A DNA stretch of 64,000 nt, from contig NZ_NFZQ01000008.1 in assembly GCF_002165135.1 (NCBI RefSeq), forward strand, positions 62,001-126,000. The letters run 5' to 3'. Every line of letters starts with the position of its first letter. Position 1 is the first letter of the stretch. The notes below the pieces were generated by a model. The model saw only the letters and a program-made list of their open reading frames with translations, searched no databases and was not told the DNA's origin. The DNA is from Pseudomonas sp. SID14000 (lineage in GTDB: Bacteria > Pseudomonadota > Gammaproteobacteria > Pseudomonadales > Pseudomonadaceae). A program made the translations under genes and the position numbers. Below, one piece after another: positions 1-8,012 of the stretch.

Positions 1-99
1 CTGACCCAGGCGGATGGTCAAGTTGGCGCCGTCCGGGCAGCTGACTTCACAACGGTCGGGCAGACAGGCCTGCTCGATCATCTGCCGCATTTCTAGCAT
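1..99 (-). CDS. DUF1652-like small protein, N-terminal part only
   Basis: Minus-strand reading frame starting at an ATG (97-99) and running off the left edge, so only the first 33 residues (MLEMRQMIEQACLPDRCEVS, then CPDGANLTIRLGQ) are visible. A good ribosome binding site (AGGAGTTTCG) lies directly upstream. The beginning resembles the short DUF1652 proteins common in Pseudomonas, which start with an EMRQ-type helix followed by a Cys-containing beta strand. Function of that family is unknown. The family call rests on recognition of the N-terminus alone. Confidence 0.55.
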   Translation of the reverse strand, partial: MLEMRQMIEQACLPDRCEVSCPDGANLTIRLGQ

Positions 100-304
100 C
101 GAAACTCCTATCAACGACATGGTACGACCCTCTCTGTGGGATGGCCTGTTGTGTGAGTACGCCTTTGTCAGGCGAGGTGCCAATTGATATTGCGCATGCC
201 GCGACAGGCATCCATGCGCCAAGGCAATGATCATGCGGGGAATCCTCTAGCACCTTAGTGGAAGATTGCTTGCACAGGCCGAGTGTTCGAACGCAATGGC
301 AGAC

Positions 305-1234
305 TTAACGACGAGCGGTCCCGGCAGGCCCTAGTGATGCCCACAGGTGCTGGGCCGCATAGGCCCGCCACGGTCGCCAGGCCAGGGCTCGTAGCGCCAG
401 TTGAGCGTCCTCGCCTTCGAGCAAGCGCAACGCCTTGACCAGCGCCACGTCGCCCAGCGGCAAGGCATCGGCCGCGCCAGCCTGGCGCAACGCCAGGTAG
501 TGCGCGCTCCAGGGGCCGATACCCTTGAGTTGGCACAGGTTGCGCAGCAGTTCATCCAGCACTTGCCCGCGGCGTAGCAGCCCGGGCTCGGCCAGCAAGG
601 CACTGGCCAGCGTGCCCAGGGTGGCGGCGCGCGCCCGCGGCATGCCCATGCCATCGAACTGCGCAGCCGCCAGAACCGGCAGCGTCGGGAACACGTGGCT
701 CAGGCCCGGAGCAGGCCAACGCAAGGGCACGCCATGGCGGTGCACCAGGCGGCCGGCCAGGGTCATGGCCCCGGCCACACTGACCTGCTGGCCCAGCACG
801 GTGCGCATGGCCTGCTCGCAGGCATCCCAGCCTTGTGGCACGCGCAGGCCTGGGCGTTCCTGTAGCAAACGGGCCATCAGCGGATCGCGGGACAGCTCGG
901 CATTGATGCGCGCTGGGTCGGCATCGAGGTCGAAGACCCGCCTCAACCTGACGATCAGGCCGGGTAATGCATGGGCCGGGACGCCTTCAAGGCGGACCCG
1001 CAGGTACTGGCTACCCGAAGGGGTAGCGTGCAAAACGGCGTGGTGGCCGGCAACCACCAAGGTGCGGCGGTAGGTGCCATCGCGGCAGGCCTCGATGCCG
1101 GGGATGCAGCGGGCAGCGAGGAAGGACAAGGTCGAGGGCCAGTGGTAAGGGGCACGGTAACGCAGCCACAGGGTGTGGTGGCCTTGGGTGGGCAATGATC
1201 GGCGCACGGCGTGCAGGGCGGTGAGCTTGGGCAT
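305..1234 (-). CDS. alkA: DNA-3-methyladenine glycosylase II, AlkA type
   Basis: 309-residue base-excision repair glycosylase that would remove alkylated bases such as 3-methyladenine from DNA. An AlkA-type N-terminal domain covers roughly residues 10-125 and a helix-hairpin-helix GPD domain residues 130-300. The hairpin motif LKGIGPWSAHYLALR lies at 236-250 and the catalytic aspartate is D262 in LPLGDVALVKA. The Ada methyltransferase part found fused in some homologues is absent. The gene stands alone: a DUF1652-like gene lies downstream on the same strand and a repeat-rich spacer upstream. The start is the first ATG in frame; no strong Shine-Dalgarno is visible. Confidence 0.88.
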   Translation of the reverse strand: MPKLTALHAVRRSLPTQGHHTLWLRYRAPYHWPSTLSFLAARCIPGIEACRDGTYRRTLVVAGHHAVLHATPSGSQYLRVRLEGVPAHALPGLIVRLRRVFDLDADPARINAELSRDPLMARLLQERPGLRVPQGWDACEQAMRTVLGQQVSVAGAMTLAGRLVHRHGVPLRWPAPGLSHVFPTLPVLAAAQFDGMGMPRARAATLGTLASALLAEPGLLRRGQVLDELLRNLCQLKGIGPWSAHYLALRQAGAADALPLGDVALVKALRLLEGEDAQLALRALAWRPWRAYAAQHLWASLGPAGTARR

Positions 1235-1267
1235 GGCTGTATCATGCCAGCAAATGTAATACCTGTA

Positions 1268-1564
1268 CTGGCCCTATCGCCGGCAAGCCAGCTCCCACAG
1301 GTACAGCGACAATCTCGAGAGCAACGCTGTACCTGTGGGAGATCGCCCAGCCCTTTTGGGCTGCGCTGTCGCGCAGAAAACAAATATCGCTCGTTTGACG
1401 CGTCCTTTGTAGGAGCAGCCTTGTGCTGCGAAGAGGCCGGTACAAGCACTAGATAGGCTTCGTCAGTACCGGCCTCTTCGCAGCACAAGGCTGCTCCTAC
1501 AGAATCTCAAACCAATGAGTTATGTGTTGTTCCATGAGAACTGGCTTGCCGGCGATAGGGCCGG
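1268..1564. repeat. Nested REP/BIME-like inverted-repeat cluster
   Basis: The 351-base spacer between alkA and the pirin gene holds no gene but several nested inverted repeats. The outermost pair is CTGGCCCTATCGCCGGC at about 1268 and its near-complement at about 1542-1564. Inside are 17-bp perfect arms (1292-1308 and 1325-1341) and a 36-bp perfect stem (1408-1443 with 1466-1501, loop of 22 bases). The arms carry TGTAGGAGCAGCCTTGTGCTGCG, typical of intergenic REP palindromes in P. putida-like genomes. A related element (1332-1372) has a second copy in inverted orientation at 44718-44757. Confidence 0.8.
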
Positions 1565-1585
1565 ACAAGCTTCAATCAACCAGGA

Positions 1586-2473
1586 TCAATGCGCCGCACC
1601 GTCCCGCGCATCCTGCATCTGCCCGAACCGCCCGGCATGGAAGTCATCGAACGACTCGGCAATCTCTGCCTGGCTGTTCATCACGAACGGGCCATAACCC
1701 ACGATGGGCTCGTCGATCGGCTCACCGCTGAGCAGCAGCAGGCTGGCACCTTCCAGCGCTTCAACAGCAACATCCTCCCCCCCGCGGTCAAGCAGCACCA
1801 GGCTGGATGGGCCGGCTTCGCGCTCGCCGTTGATCCGCACATTGCCGCGCAACACCACCAGTGCCGCATTGCGCCCGGCGGCCACCGGCAACAGCAAGGC
1901 TGCACCGGCATTCAGGCGCAGATCCCAGACATCCATGGCGGTAAAGGTCCGCGCCGGCCCCGAATGCCCACGGTAGTCACCTGCAATCACTCGCAGGCTG
2001 CCGCCCTCGCCATCCAGCGCCACCACCGGGATGTCCTCGGCCAGCAGCGTCTGGTAACCAGCCGCTGCGCGCTTGTCCCGCGCCGGCAGGTTGACCCACA
2101 GCTGCACCATCTCCAGCGTTCCGCCAGTGCGGGCGAAGCCTGGGGAATGGAACTCTTCATGGATGATGCCGTTGGCAGCAGTCATCCACTGCACGTCACC
2201 GGGGCCGATCAAGCCGCCAGCGCCGGTGGAATCACGGTGCTCCAGTTCGCCCTGGTAAACGATGGTCACGGTCTCGAAGCCCCGGTGCGGATGCTGGCCA
2301 ACGCCACGCCGCGCACTGGTCGGGGTGAAGTCATGAGGGCCGGCATAATCCAGCAGCAGGAACGGGCTGATCTTGCTGGCCAGGGTGTCGTAGGTGAACA
2401 GGCTGCGCACCGGGAAGCCATCACCTACCCAATGGGCGTGAGGGCTGCGGTGAATACCCAGAATCTTTTTCAT
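1586..2473 (-). CDS. Pirin family protein
   Basis: 295-residue bicupin of the pirin family. The first cupin carries the metal ligands H61 and H63 (GQHPHRGFET) and H105 and E107 (GIIHEEF), the usual 2-His plus His/Glu set for Fe. Family members act as quercetinase-like dioxygenases or as redox-sensing cofactors; which applies here cannot be read from sequence. Length and motif spacing are normal. A strong ribosome binding site (GAGAGGAGCC) precedes the ATG. It is monocistronic by appearance, with 96 bases to the hydrolase gene on the same strand and a REP cluster downstream. Confidence 0.88.
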   Translation of the reverse strand: MKKILGIHRSPHAHWVGDGFPVRSLFTYDTLASKISPFLLLDYAGPHDFTPTSARRGVGQHPHRGFETVTIVYQGELEHRDSTGAGGLIGPGDVQWMTAANGIIHEEFHSPGFARTGGTLEMVQLWVNLPARDKRAAAGYQTLLAEDIPVVALDGEGGSLRVIAGDYRGHSGPARTFTAMDVWDLRLNAGAALLLPVAAGRNAALVVLRGNVRINGEREAGPSSLVLLDRGGEDVAVEALEGASLLLLSGEPIDEPIVGYGPFVMNSQAEIAESFDDFHAGRFGQMQDARDGAAH

Positions 2474-2569
2474 GAGAAGGCTCCTCTCTTGGTTGAGATA
2501 ACCTTATCAATGACGCCAATAGGACGGTAGCCGGCTTGCGTGGCATTCATTGTTCCATCAGTGGAACAG

Positions 2570-3442
2570 TCAGCCTTGCAAGAAACCGAGCACCTGTTCA
2601 GCAGCCATGTTCGGGTCTTCCTGCATGAAGCAATGCCCGCCGGCAACCTGCCGCGCGGTCACATTGTGGTTTAGTGCAACCAGGCGGTTCACTGAATGGG
2701 GCACGAAGGGATAGGTGTGCTCGCCATACAGCACCCGCGTGGGCGTGCGAATCGCCGCCAGGCTGGCCCACATGCGCTTGGGGAACGAACTGAAGATTTC
2801 CATTTCGCGGCTGGGCCGGCACTTGAGTACCACCGCTTCACCACAGTCGCCGATGGCGTGCTCGACATAGGCCCGCAGCGCCGCATCGGTCCACCCCTTG
2901 AAGATACCCCGCCCATGCAGCGAAGCCAGGGCTGCCTCGCGGTCGGGCCAGTGGCTGCGACGGCTGGCGGCCTTGCGCGCCAAGGTATGACGCTGGTGCA
3001 AGCCGACCAGGGCTGCAACCCCCATTACACTCAGCATGCGCCGGCTGAAAAGTACCGGGTCAAGCAGCACGGCACGCGTGAACAATTGCGGTTCAGTGGC
3101 CAGGATCAGGCCGGTGAGCACGCCTCCGAAACTGTGCCCCACGGCAAAGCGCGGCACATCGCCATACTCGCCTCGCCCGGCTGCGAAAGCGTCCACCGCC
3201 AGCGCAGCAGTACGGTTCCAGCCACGAAACACGCCGCCATGGTCACTGTCACCATGCCCCTGGACATCGCTGAGCCACAGGTCGAAATGCTCGCCCAGGC
3301 GCATCAGCAATGGCTGGTAGGCCAGGCAGCAGAAGCCGTTGCCGTGCAGAAAATGCAGCAGCGGCTTGCCACTGGCCGGGGTTCGCCAGCCACGCAGGGT
3401 GAAGCCTTCGGCGCATTCGTGGGACCAGGGAATCAACTGCAT
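2570..3442 (-). CDS. Alpha/beta hydrolase
   Basis: 290-residue serine hydrolase of the alpha/beta fold. The oxyanion-hole segment HGNGF is at 33-37, the nucleophile elbow GHSFGG places the catalytic serine at S104, and the C-terminal histidine is H270 (AGGHCFMQED). No signal peptide is visible, so it is probably cytoplasmic. Substrate is unknown. The start codon lies 21 bases after the stop of the upstream LysE gene on the same strand and no clear Shine-Dalgarno is seen, so the two genes may be co-transcribed. Confidence 0.82.
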   Translation of the reverse strand: MQLIPWSHECAEGFTLRGWRTPASGKPLLHFLHGNGFCCLAYQPLLMRLGEHFDLWLSDVQGHGDSDHGGVFRGWNRTAALAVDAFAAGRGEYGDVPRFAVGHSFGGVLTGLILATEPQLFTRAVLLDPVLFSRRMLSVMGVAALVGLHQRHTLARKAASRRSHWPDREAALASLHGRGIFKGWTDAALRAYVEHAIGDCGEAVVLKCRPSREMEIFSSFPKRMWASLAAIRTPTRVLYGEHTYPFVPHSVNRLVALNHNVTARQVAGGHCFMQEDPNMAAEQVLGFLQG

Positions 3443-3463
3443 CGGCTTGCTGTACTCGCGGGG

Positions 3464-4084
3464 TCAGGAAAATGCCGATTCTACAAACAGCAGCGGGTAC
3501 AGTGAAATCACCAGCAACAAGGCCATCAGGACATTGAACAGCACCAACCAGCGCGGGTTCTGCAACAAGTTGCGCAGGGCGCTGCCGAACATCACCCACA
3601 CCCCCACGCTGGGCAGGTTGACCAGGGCGAACAAGGCGGCAATGACAATGACATTCGTCACATAGCCTTGCGCCGGCGTGTAGGTGGTGATTGCCCCCAC
3701 TGCCATCACCCAGGCCTTGGGGTTGACCCACTGGAATGCCGCCGCGCCCCAGAAGCCCAGTGGTTTGGGGGCACTGGAAGAGGCTGTGCCGACCGGCCCG
3801 GAGGTGGCAATCTTCCAGGCCAGGTACAGCAGGTACGCAGCGCCGGTGTAGCGCAATACCGTGTATAGCGGCGGCCAGGCCTTGAAGACCTCGCCCAGGC
3901 CCAGGCCAACGGCCAGCACCATCACCATGAAACCGACGCTGATACCCAGGGCGTGGGGGATCGAGCGACGCACACCGAAGTTCACCCCCGAGGCAAGCAG
4001 CATGGTGTTGTTGGGGCCAGGCGTGATGGAAGAAACGAAGGCAAACAGCACGAAGGCGGTCAACAGGTCGGCAGAGGCAAGCAT
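3464..4084 (-). CDS. LysE/RhtB family amino-acid exporter
   Basis: 206-residue inner-membrane protein with about six hydrophobic segments and the N-terminal LysE-family signature SSITPGPNNTMLLASG. The family exports amino acids or related small metabolites using proton motive force; the substrate cannot be deduced. A second hallmark, the region around QWVNPKAWVMA, is also present. It is divergent from the GNAT gene at 4219, with about 134 bases between start codons that must hold both promoters. The alpha/beta hydrolase follows 21 bases downstream. Confidence 0.88.
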   Translation of the reverse strand: MLASADLLTAFVLFAFVSSITPGPNNTMLLASGVNFGVRRSIPHALGISVGFMVMVLAVGLGLGEVFKAWPPLYTVLRYTGAAYLLYLAWKIATSGPVGTASSSAPKPLGFWGAAAFQWVNPKAWVMAVGAITTYTPAQGYVTNVIVIAALFALVNLPSVGVWVMFGSALRNLLQNPRWLVLFNVLMALLLVISLYPLLFVESAFS

Positions 4085-4218
4085 GGCAGGCGTTCCATTT
4101 TCTTTATGGGTGCTGCCACACTAACCGAGTCGCCCTTCTCAACGACCGGTACAGTTTTATTCAATTGTGTAGGCACACATCGCTGTACCGCTACCACCAG
4201 ATCAAGGAAACCGTCACC

Positions 4219-4698
4219 ATGAGCGTCACCATTCGCCCTGCCGTTCGCACCGATGCCGAGCAGATCCTGGCCTTCATCACCGAGCTGGCCGAGTACGAAC
4301 GCGCCCGCCACGAGGTGATCGCGAGCGTTGCCGATATCGAACACAGCCTGTTTGGCGAGGGCAGCACCGTACACAGCCTGATTTGCGAGCGTGATGGCCA
4401 GGCCATCGGCTTTGCCGTGTACTTCTATAGCTACTCGACCTGGCTCGGGCGCAACGGCATTTACCTGGAGGACCTGTACATAACACCCGAACAGCGTGGC
4501 GACGGTGCCGGGCGGCAATTGCTGCAGCACATTGCCCGCGAGGCGGTGGCGAATAATTGCGGGCGACTGGAATGGAGCGTGCTGGACTGGAACGAGCCGG
4601 CGATCGGCTTTTACCAGAAGCTGGGGGCCGAGGCGCAGGATGAGTGGGTGCGCTACCGGCTGGATGGGGACAAGCTGGCGGCGTTTGCCCGCGGCTGA
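4219..4698 (+). CDS. GNAT N-acetyltransferase, SSAT-like
   Basis: 159-residue acetyltransferase. The acetyl-CoA binding loop QRGDGAGRQLLQHI is at 92-105, and the C-terminal part (LEWSVLDWNEPAIGFYQKLGA) matches the diamine/polyamine acetyltransferase (SSAT-like) branch of the GNAT superfamily. Substrate is not certain; polyamines or thialysine-like amines are the family precedent. The start at 4219 is chosen because AAGGAAACC lies just upstream and the family begins at MSVTIRPA; a longer reading from 4165 has no support. Downstream is a repeat-rich spacer. Confidence 0.85.
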   Translation: MSVTIRPAVRTDAEQILAFITELAEYERARHEVIASVADIEHSLFGEGSTVHSLICERDGQAIGFAVYFYSYSTWLGRNGIYLEDLYITPEQRGDGAGRQLLQHIAREAVANNCGRLEWSVLDWNEPAIGFYQKLGAEAQDEWVRYRLDGDKLAAFARG

Positions 4699-4779
4699 GT
4701 GGGTGGATGCTCACGGCATAGACCACTACAGGCAGAACCAGCTTGCATGAGGGCTTGAGTGCGCATGCCTTGAGCTTTT

Positions 4780-5054
4780 CAGCGCCTGTGGGATCGAGCG
4801 CCGCCCGCGCGGCGCTTCGCGGCACAAGGCCGCTCCCACATCTGTTTCGGCCCAGTTACTCCTGTGAATTCACCTCTGTCCGTCTTGTTTGTTCCATTCG
4901 ATATCGAGGGGCGCACGACTGCTCCTCACCAATCTTCAGCCAGGCACCAAGGCTGCAACCCACCTGGCACAGGAATAATTGGCCCGAAACAGATGTGGGA
5001 GCGGCCTTGTGCCGCGAAGCGCCGCGCGGGCGGCGCTCGATCCCACAGGCGCTG
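4780..5054. repeat. Long inverted repeat with 73-bp arms
   Basis: Left arm 4780-4852 and right arm 4981-5054 are reverse complements except for a single extra base. Both contain GATCGAGCGCCGCCCGCGCG-type and GGCACAAGGCCGCTCCCACA-type segments. Complementarity continues imperfectly about 14 bases further in (CAGTTACTCCTGTG against CAATTATTCCTGTG). The loop is about 128 bases without a gene. It resembles two REP units in head-to-head arrangement but is much longer than a usual pair. It lies 65 bases upstream of the B12 riboswitch. Confidence 0.85.
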
Positions 5055-5119
5055 CAAAACCAAAGCCCTACCATCAGGGCAATTGACGCCAGCCCCGCCC
5101 CATGGTCTCCTTATGCCTC

Positions 5120-5325
5120 GCGTTCAGGTGCCCCCGATGGGGGTGAAACGGGAAACCGGTGCGTCACAGGCCCTCCAGCAGGGCCGGACAAGGCCGGTGC
5201 TGCCCCCGCAACGGTAAGCGAGCGAAGCGTCTGTACCACTGTGCCTGATCACCCGGCATGGGAAGGTGACGCCTTCCAGGAGCCAGGCTCCTCCTCGCAA
5301 GCCCGGAGACCGGCCTGGCGTTCAT
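5120..5325 (+). promoter_or_regulatory. Cobalamin (B12) riboswitch
   Basis: The leader carries the hallmark blocks of the cobalamin riboswitch in order: GGGTGAAACGGGAAACCGGTG near 5140-5161, the B12 box GCTGCCCCCGCAACGGTAA near 5199-5217, and AGCCCGGAGACCGGCCT near 5300-5316. It lies about 100 bases upstream of cbtB and should switch off the cbtB-cbtA-cobE-cobM genes when adenosyl- or related cobalamin is abundant. Boundaries are estimated from the conserved blocks. The expression platform between 5326 and 5425 was not resolved. Confidence 0.93.
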
Positions 5326-5425
5326 GAACACCCCGCGGTGGGCGGGCGCTGTTGCATTCCCCTGGGCTGCCACGCTCGGGGCTGCCGCGCTTGCCCGTTG
5401 CCCACAAAAAGCAGAGGAACGCGTC

Positions 5426-5614
5426 ATGCCCGTCACCAGCGCCAAGCAACACAGCATCACTACCCCCGTCACCCTCAGCCAGCGTGTCGTCATCGCCGTC
5501 GGCGCCAGCCTGCTGGGCCTGTGCCTGGTGTACTTCGCCGGCTTCTCGCACATCGAGGCCGTGCACAACGCCGCCCACGACACCCGCCACAGCGCCGCCT
5601 TCCCCTGCCACTGA
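5426..5614 (+). CDS. cbtB: CbtB, predicted cobalt transporter small subunit
   Basis: 62-residue protein with one transmembrane segment (about residues 20-40) followed by a His-rich tail (HNAAHDTRHSAAFPCH), the signature of CbtB. CbtB and CbtA form a predicted cobalt uptake system found under B12 riboswitch control. The start is the ATG at 5426, preceded by AGAGGAACG. Readings that start further upstream would run through the riboswitch tail and are unlikely. The cbtA start lies 9 bases downstream. Confidence 0.92.
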   Translation: MPVTSAKQHSITTPVTLSQRVVIAVGASLLGLCLVYFAGFSHIEAVHNAAHDTRHSAAFPCH

Positions 5615-5623
5615 GTACGCCCG

Positions 5624-6310
5624 ATGATCACACGCATTGCCCGTACCGCGGGCTTCAGCGGGCTACTGGCAGCCTTGCTGCTGACCGTGCTGCAAAGCTT
5701 CTGGGTCGCCCCGCTGATTCTCGAGGCAGAAACCTACGAGTCTGCCGCCCCGGCCACCCAGCACGAGCATGCTGGCGAAGTGGCCGCCCATGAACACAGC
5801 GCCGAAGCCTGGTCGCCGGAAGACGGCTGGCAGCGGGTGCTGTCCACTACCGGAGGCAACCTGGTGGTCGCGGTCGGCTTCGCCCTGATCCTCACCGCCC
5901 TTTACAGCCTGCGCGAACCAAAGCGTGCCGGCACCGGCGCGCTGTGGGGCCTGGCCGGCTTCGCTGTGTTCTGCCTGGCCCCGACCCTGGGCCTGCCGCC
6001 GGAACTGCCAGGTACCGCAGCCGCCGACCTAGGGCAACGCCAGACCTGGTGGGTCGGCACCGCCAGCGCCACCGCGCTGGGCCTGGCCTTGCTGGTGTTC
6101 GCCCGCCACTGGTTGCTGAAGGCGCTGGGCGCCGTGCTGCTGGTCATTCCCCATGTGATCGGTGCACCGCAACCCGAGGTACACGAGAGCCTGGCCCCCG
6201 CAGCATTGGAAACCCAGTTCAAAGTGGCCTCCTGGCTGACCAACGCTGCCTTCTGGCTGGCCCTGGGCCTGCTCAGCGCCTGGCTGTTCCGACGCTCCAG
6301 CCAAGCCTGA
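5624..6310 (+). CDS. cbtA: CbtA, predicted cobalt transporter
   Basis: 228-residue inner-membrane protein with about five to six hydrophobic segments. A His-rich loop (HEHAGEVAAHEH, residues 47-58) follows the first membrane helix and probably helps bind cobalt. It is the expected partner of CbtB upstream and shares the riboswitch. Its stop overlaps the start of cobE (TGATG at 6308-6312), indicating translational coupling. Transport of cobalt is inferred from the family and its constant link to B12 genes, not from direct sequence proof. Confidence 0.92.
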   Translation: MITRIARTAGFSGLLAALLLTVLQSFWVAPLILEAETYESAAPATQHEHAGEVAAHEHSAEAWSPEDGWQRVLSTTGGNLVVAVGFALILTALYSLREPKRAGTGALWGLAGFAVFCLAPTLGLPPELPGTAAADLGQRQTWWVGTASATALGLALLVFARHWLLKALGAVLLVIPHVIGAPQPEVHESLAPAALETQFKVASWLTNAAFWLALGLLSAWLFRRSSQA

Positions 6311-6696
6311 TGCCAGCCTTTTACGCCGGCTTCGGCTGCCGCCGGGGTTGCCCGGCGGATACGCTGGAAACCTTGCTACACCAGGCCCTGGACAGCCAGG
6401 GCCTGGCGTTGGCCGACCTGCACGGCATCGCCAGCACCAGCCTGAAGGCCGACGAACCCGGCTTGCAGCAACTGGCCGAACGCCTCGACGTGCCCTTGGT
6501 GTTGTACGATACCGCGCAGCTGCAACCCTACGAACTCCAGCTCAGCCACCGCTCCGCCGCCGCCCATGCCCACAGCGGCTGCTGGGGCGTAGCAGAGAGT
6601 GCGGCACTGGCCTTGGCCAGCCAACAGCTTGGCACGGCCAGGTTGCTGCTCACGCGCCAGGTAATGGGCCCGGCCACCCTCGCCCTGGCCTGTTGA
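6310..6696 (+). CDS. cobE: Cobalamin biosynthesis protein CobE
   Basis: 128-residue protein matching CobE, equivalent to the C-terminal domain of CbiG (FYAGFGCRRGCPADTLETLL at the N-terminus, STSLKADEPGL at 43-53). The family takes part in the aerobic corrin pathway around ring contraction, with a role that is poorly defined. Start ATG 6310 overlaps the cbtA stop. It is followed after 33 bases by cobM, so it belongs to the riboswitch-controlled operon. Confidence 0.85.
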   Translation: MPAFYAGFGCRRGCPADTLETLLHQALDSQGLALADLHGIASTSLKADEPGLQQLAERLDVPLVLYDTAQLQPYELQLSHRSAAAHAHSGCWGVAESAALALASQQLGTARLLLTRQVMGPATLALAC

Positions 6697-6729
6697 ACGT
6701 TCTCCCCCTCTTTCTTGCAAGGATTTTCC

Positions 6730-7482
6730 ATGACGGTCTACTTCATCGGTGCCGGCCCCGGCGACCCGGAACTGATCACGGTCAAGGGCCAACGGCTGAT
6801 CCGCCAGTGCCCGGTGATCATCTATGCCGGTTCACTGGTGCCGGCCGCCGTGCTCGAGGGCCACCAGGCCGAGACCGTGATCAACAGTGCCGAACTGCAT
6901 CTGGAACAAATCATTGCCGCCATGCGCAGCGCGCATGAGCGAGGCCAGGATGTGGCCCGCATACACAGTGGCGACCCCAGTCTGTATGGTGCCATCGGGG
7001 AGCAGATCCGCCACCTGCAGACGCTGGGCATCGATTATCAGATCATCCCCGGGGTCACTGCCACGGCGGCCAGCGCCGCCCTGCTCGGCTGCGAACTGAC
7101 CCTGCCACGAGTGGCGCAGACCGTCATCCTCACCCGCTACGGCGACAGCTCGCCAATGCCCCCGGGCGAACAGCTGGGCGACCTGGCGCGCCACGGCAGC
7201 ACCTTGGCGATTCACCTGGGGGTCAAGCACCTGTCGCGTATCGTCGATGAGCTGCTGCCGCACTACGGTGCGCACTGCCCGGTGGCGGTGGTACATCGCG
7301 CCACCTGGCCGGACCAGGACTGGGCGCGCGGCACCCTCGGCGATATCGTCGAACGCGTCGCGGCCAAGGGCTTCCGCCGCACGGCGCTGATCCTGGTGGG
7401 CCATGTGCTGGGCGACACACCGTTTGCCGAGTCGGCCTTGTACCGCGCGGGGCACGCCCACCTGTATCGCCCTGGCGACTGA
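6730..7482 (+). CDS. cobM: Precorrin-4 C(11)-methyltransferase
   Basis: 250-residue SAM-dependent tetrapyrrole methylase. The N-terminal loop YFIGAGPGDPELITVKG and the GDPSLYGA segment are the conserved SAM and substrate elements of this family. The enzyme methylates C-11 of precorrin-4 to give precorrin-5 in aerobic B12 synthesis. The ATG at 6730 fits the family start MTVYFIGAG; a Shine-Dalgarno-like AAGGA lies 8 bases upstream. Last gene of the riboswitch-led cbtB-cbtA-cobE-cobM operon. The rest of the pathway is not in this window. Confidence 0.93.
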   Translation: MTVYFIGAGPGDPELITVKGQRLIRQCPVIIYAGSLVPAAVLEGHQAETVINSAELHLEQIIAAMRSAHERGQDVARIHSGDPSLYGAIGEQIRHLQTLGIDYQIIPGVTATAASAALLGCELTLPRVAQTVILTRYGDSSPMPPGEQLGDLARHGSTLAIHLGVKHLSRIVDELLPHYGAHCPVAVVHRATWPDQDWARGTLGDIVERVAAKGFRRTALILVGHVLGDTPFAESALYRAGHAHLYRPGD

Positions 7483-7548
7483 GCATTGCCAGGCTCGCCA
7501 CGGGCGTAGCAGACTCCAGGTTCCCACCTGTAAACAGGAGTCATGCCC

Positions 7549-7791
7549 ATGCTGGACCTACGCCCCAACTGTGAGTGCTGCAATACCGACCTGCCGGGTG
7601 ACAGCCCCGACGCGCTGATCTGCTCATTCGAATGCACCTTCTGCCGCACCTGCGCCGAAACCCGGTTCCAGGGCCGCTGCCCGAACTGCACCGGCCAGTT
7701 GGTGGCACGCCCGACCCGTATCGGCCAGGCGCTGGTAAACAACCCCGCCTCGACCCAGCGTGTGACCAAAACGCACTCCGCCTGCGCTTGA
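7549..7791 (+). CDS. DUF1272 zinc-ribbon-like small protein
   Basis: 80-residue protein beginning MLDLRPNCECCNTDLPGDS, typical of DUF1272. Ten cysteines are arranged as CxxC-type pairs (PNCECC, ICSFECTFCRTC, RCPNC) and probably hold one or two zinc ions. Function is unknown. The second ATG (7549) is preferred because the AGGAG sits 8-9 bases before it; the ATG at 7543 is only 2 bases from that AGGAG. About 60 bases separate it from cobM, and it could be read through from that operon. Confidence 0.8.
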   Translation: MLDLRPNCECCNTDLPGDSPDALICSFECTFCRTCAETRFQGRCPNCTGQLVARPTRIGQALVNNPASTQRVTKTHSACA

Positions 7792-8012
7792 CCGACCTGA
7801 AAAAACAGACATTGCCGCTTTGGTAGGGTGATGTCTTTCCCGTTTTTTGTAGGACTTTTCAACAACAAGGGCGAGGACTTTCAACACTTCTATACTCGCC
7901 ATTACCAAATTTCGGGAATGGTCGTATCGTGCAGCGCTTCTGATTAACCCACTTGCAGACGTATTCCTGAGTGATCCAGGAAACGGGCCACATCCTGACA
8001 GGAGTTTTCCTC

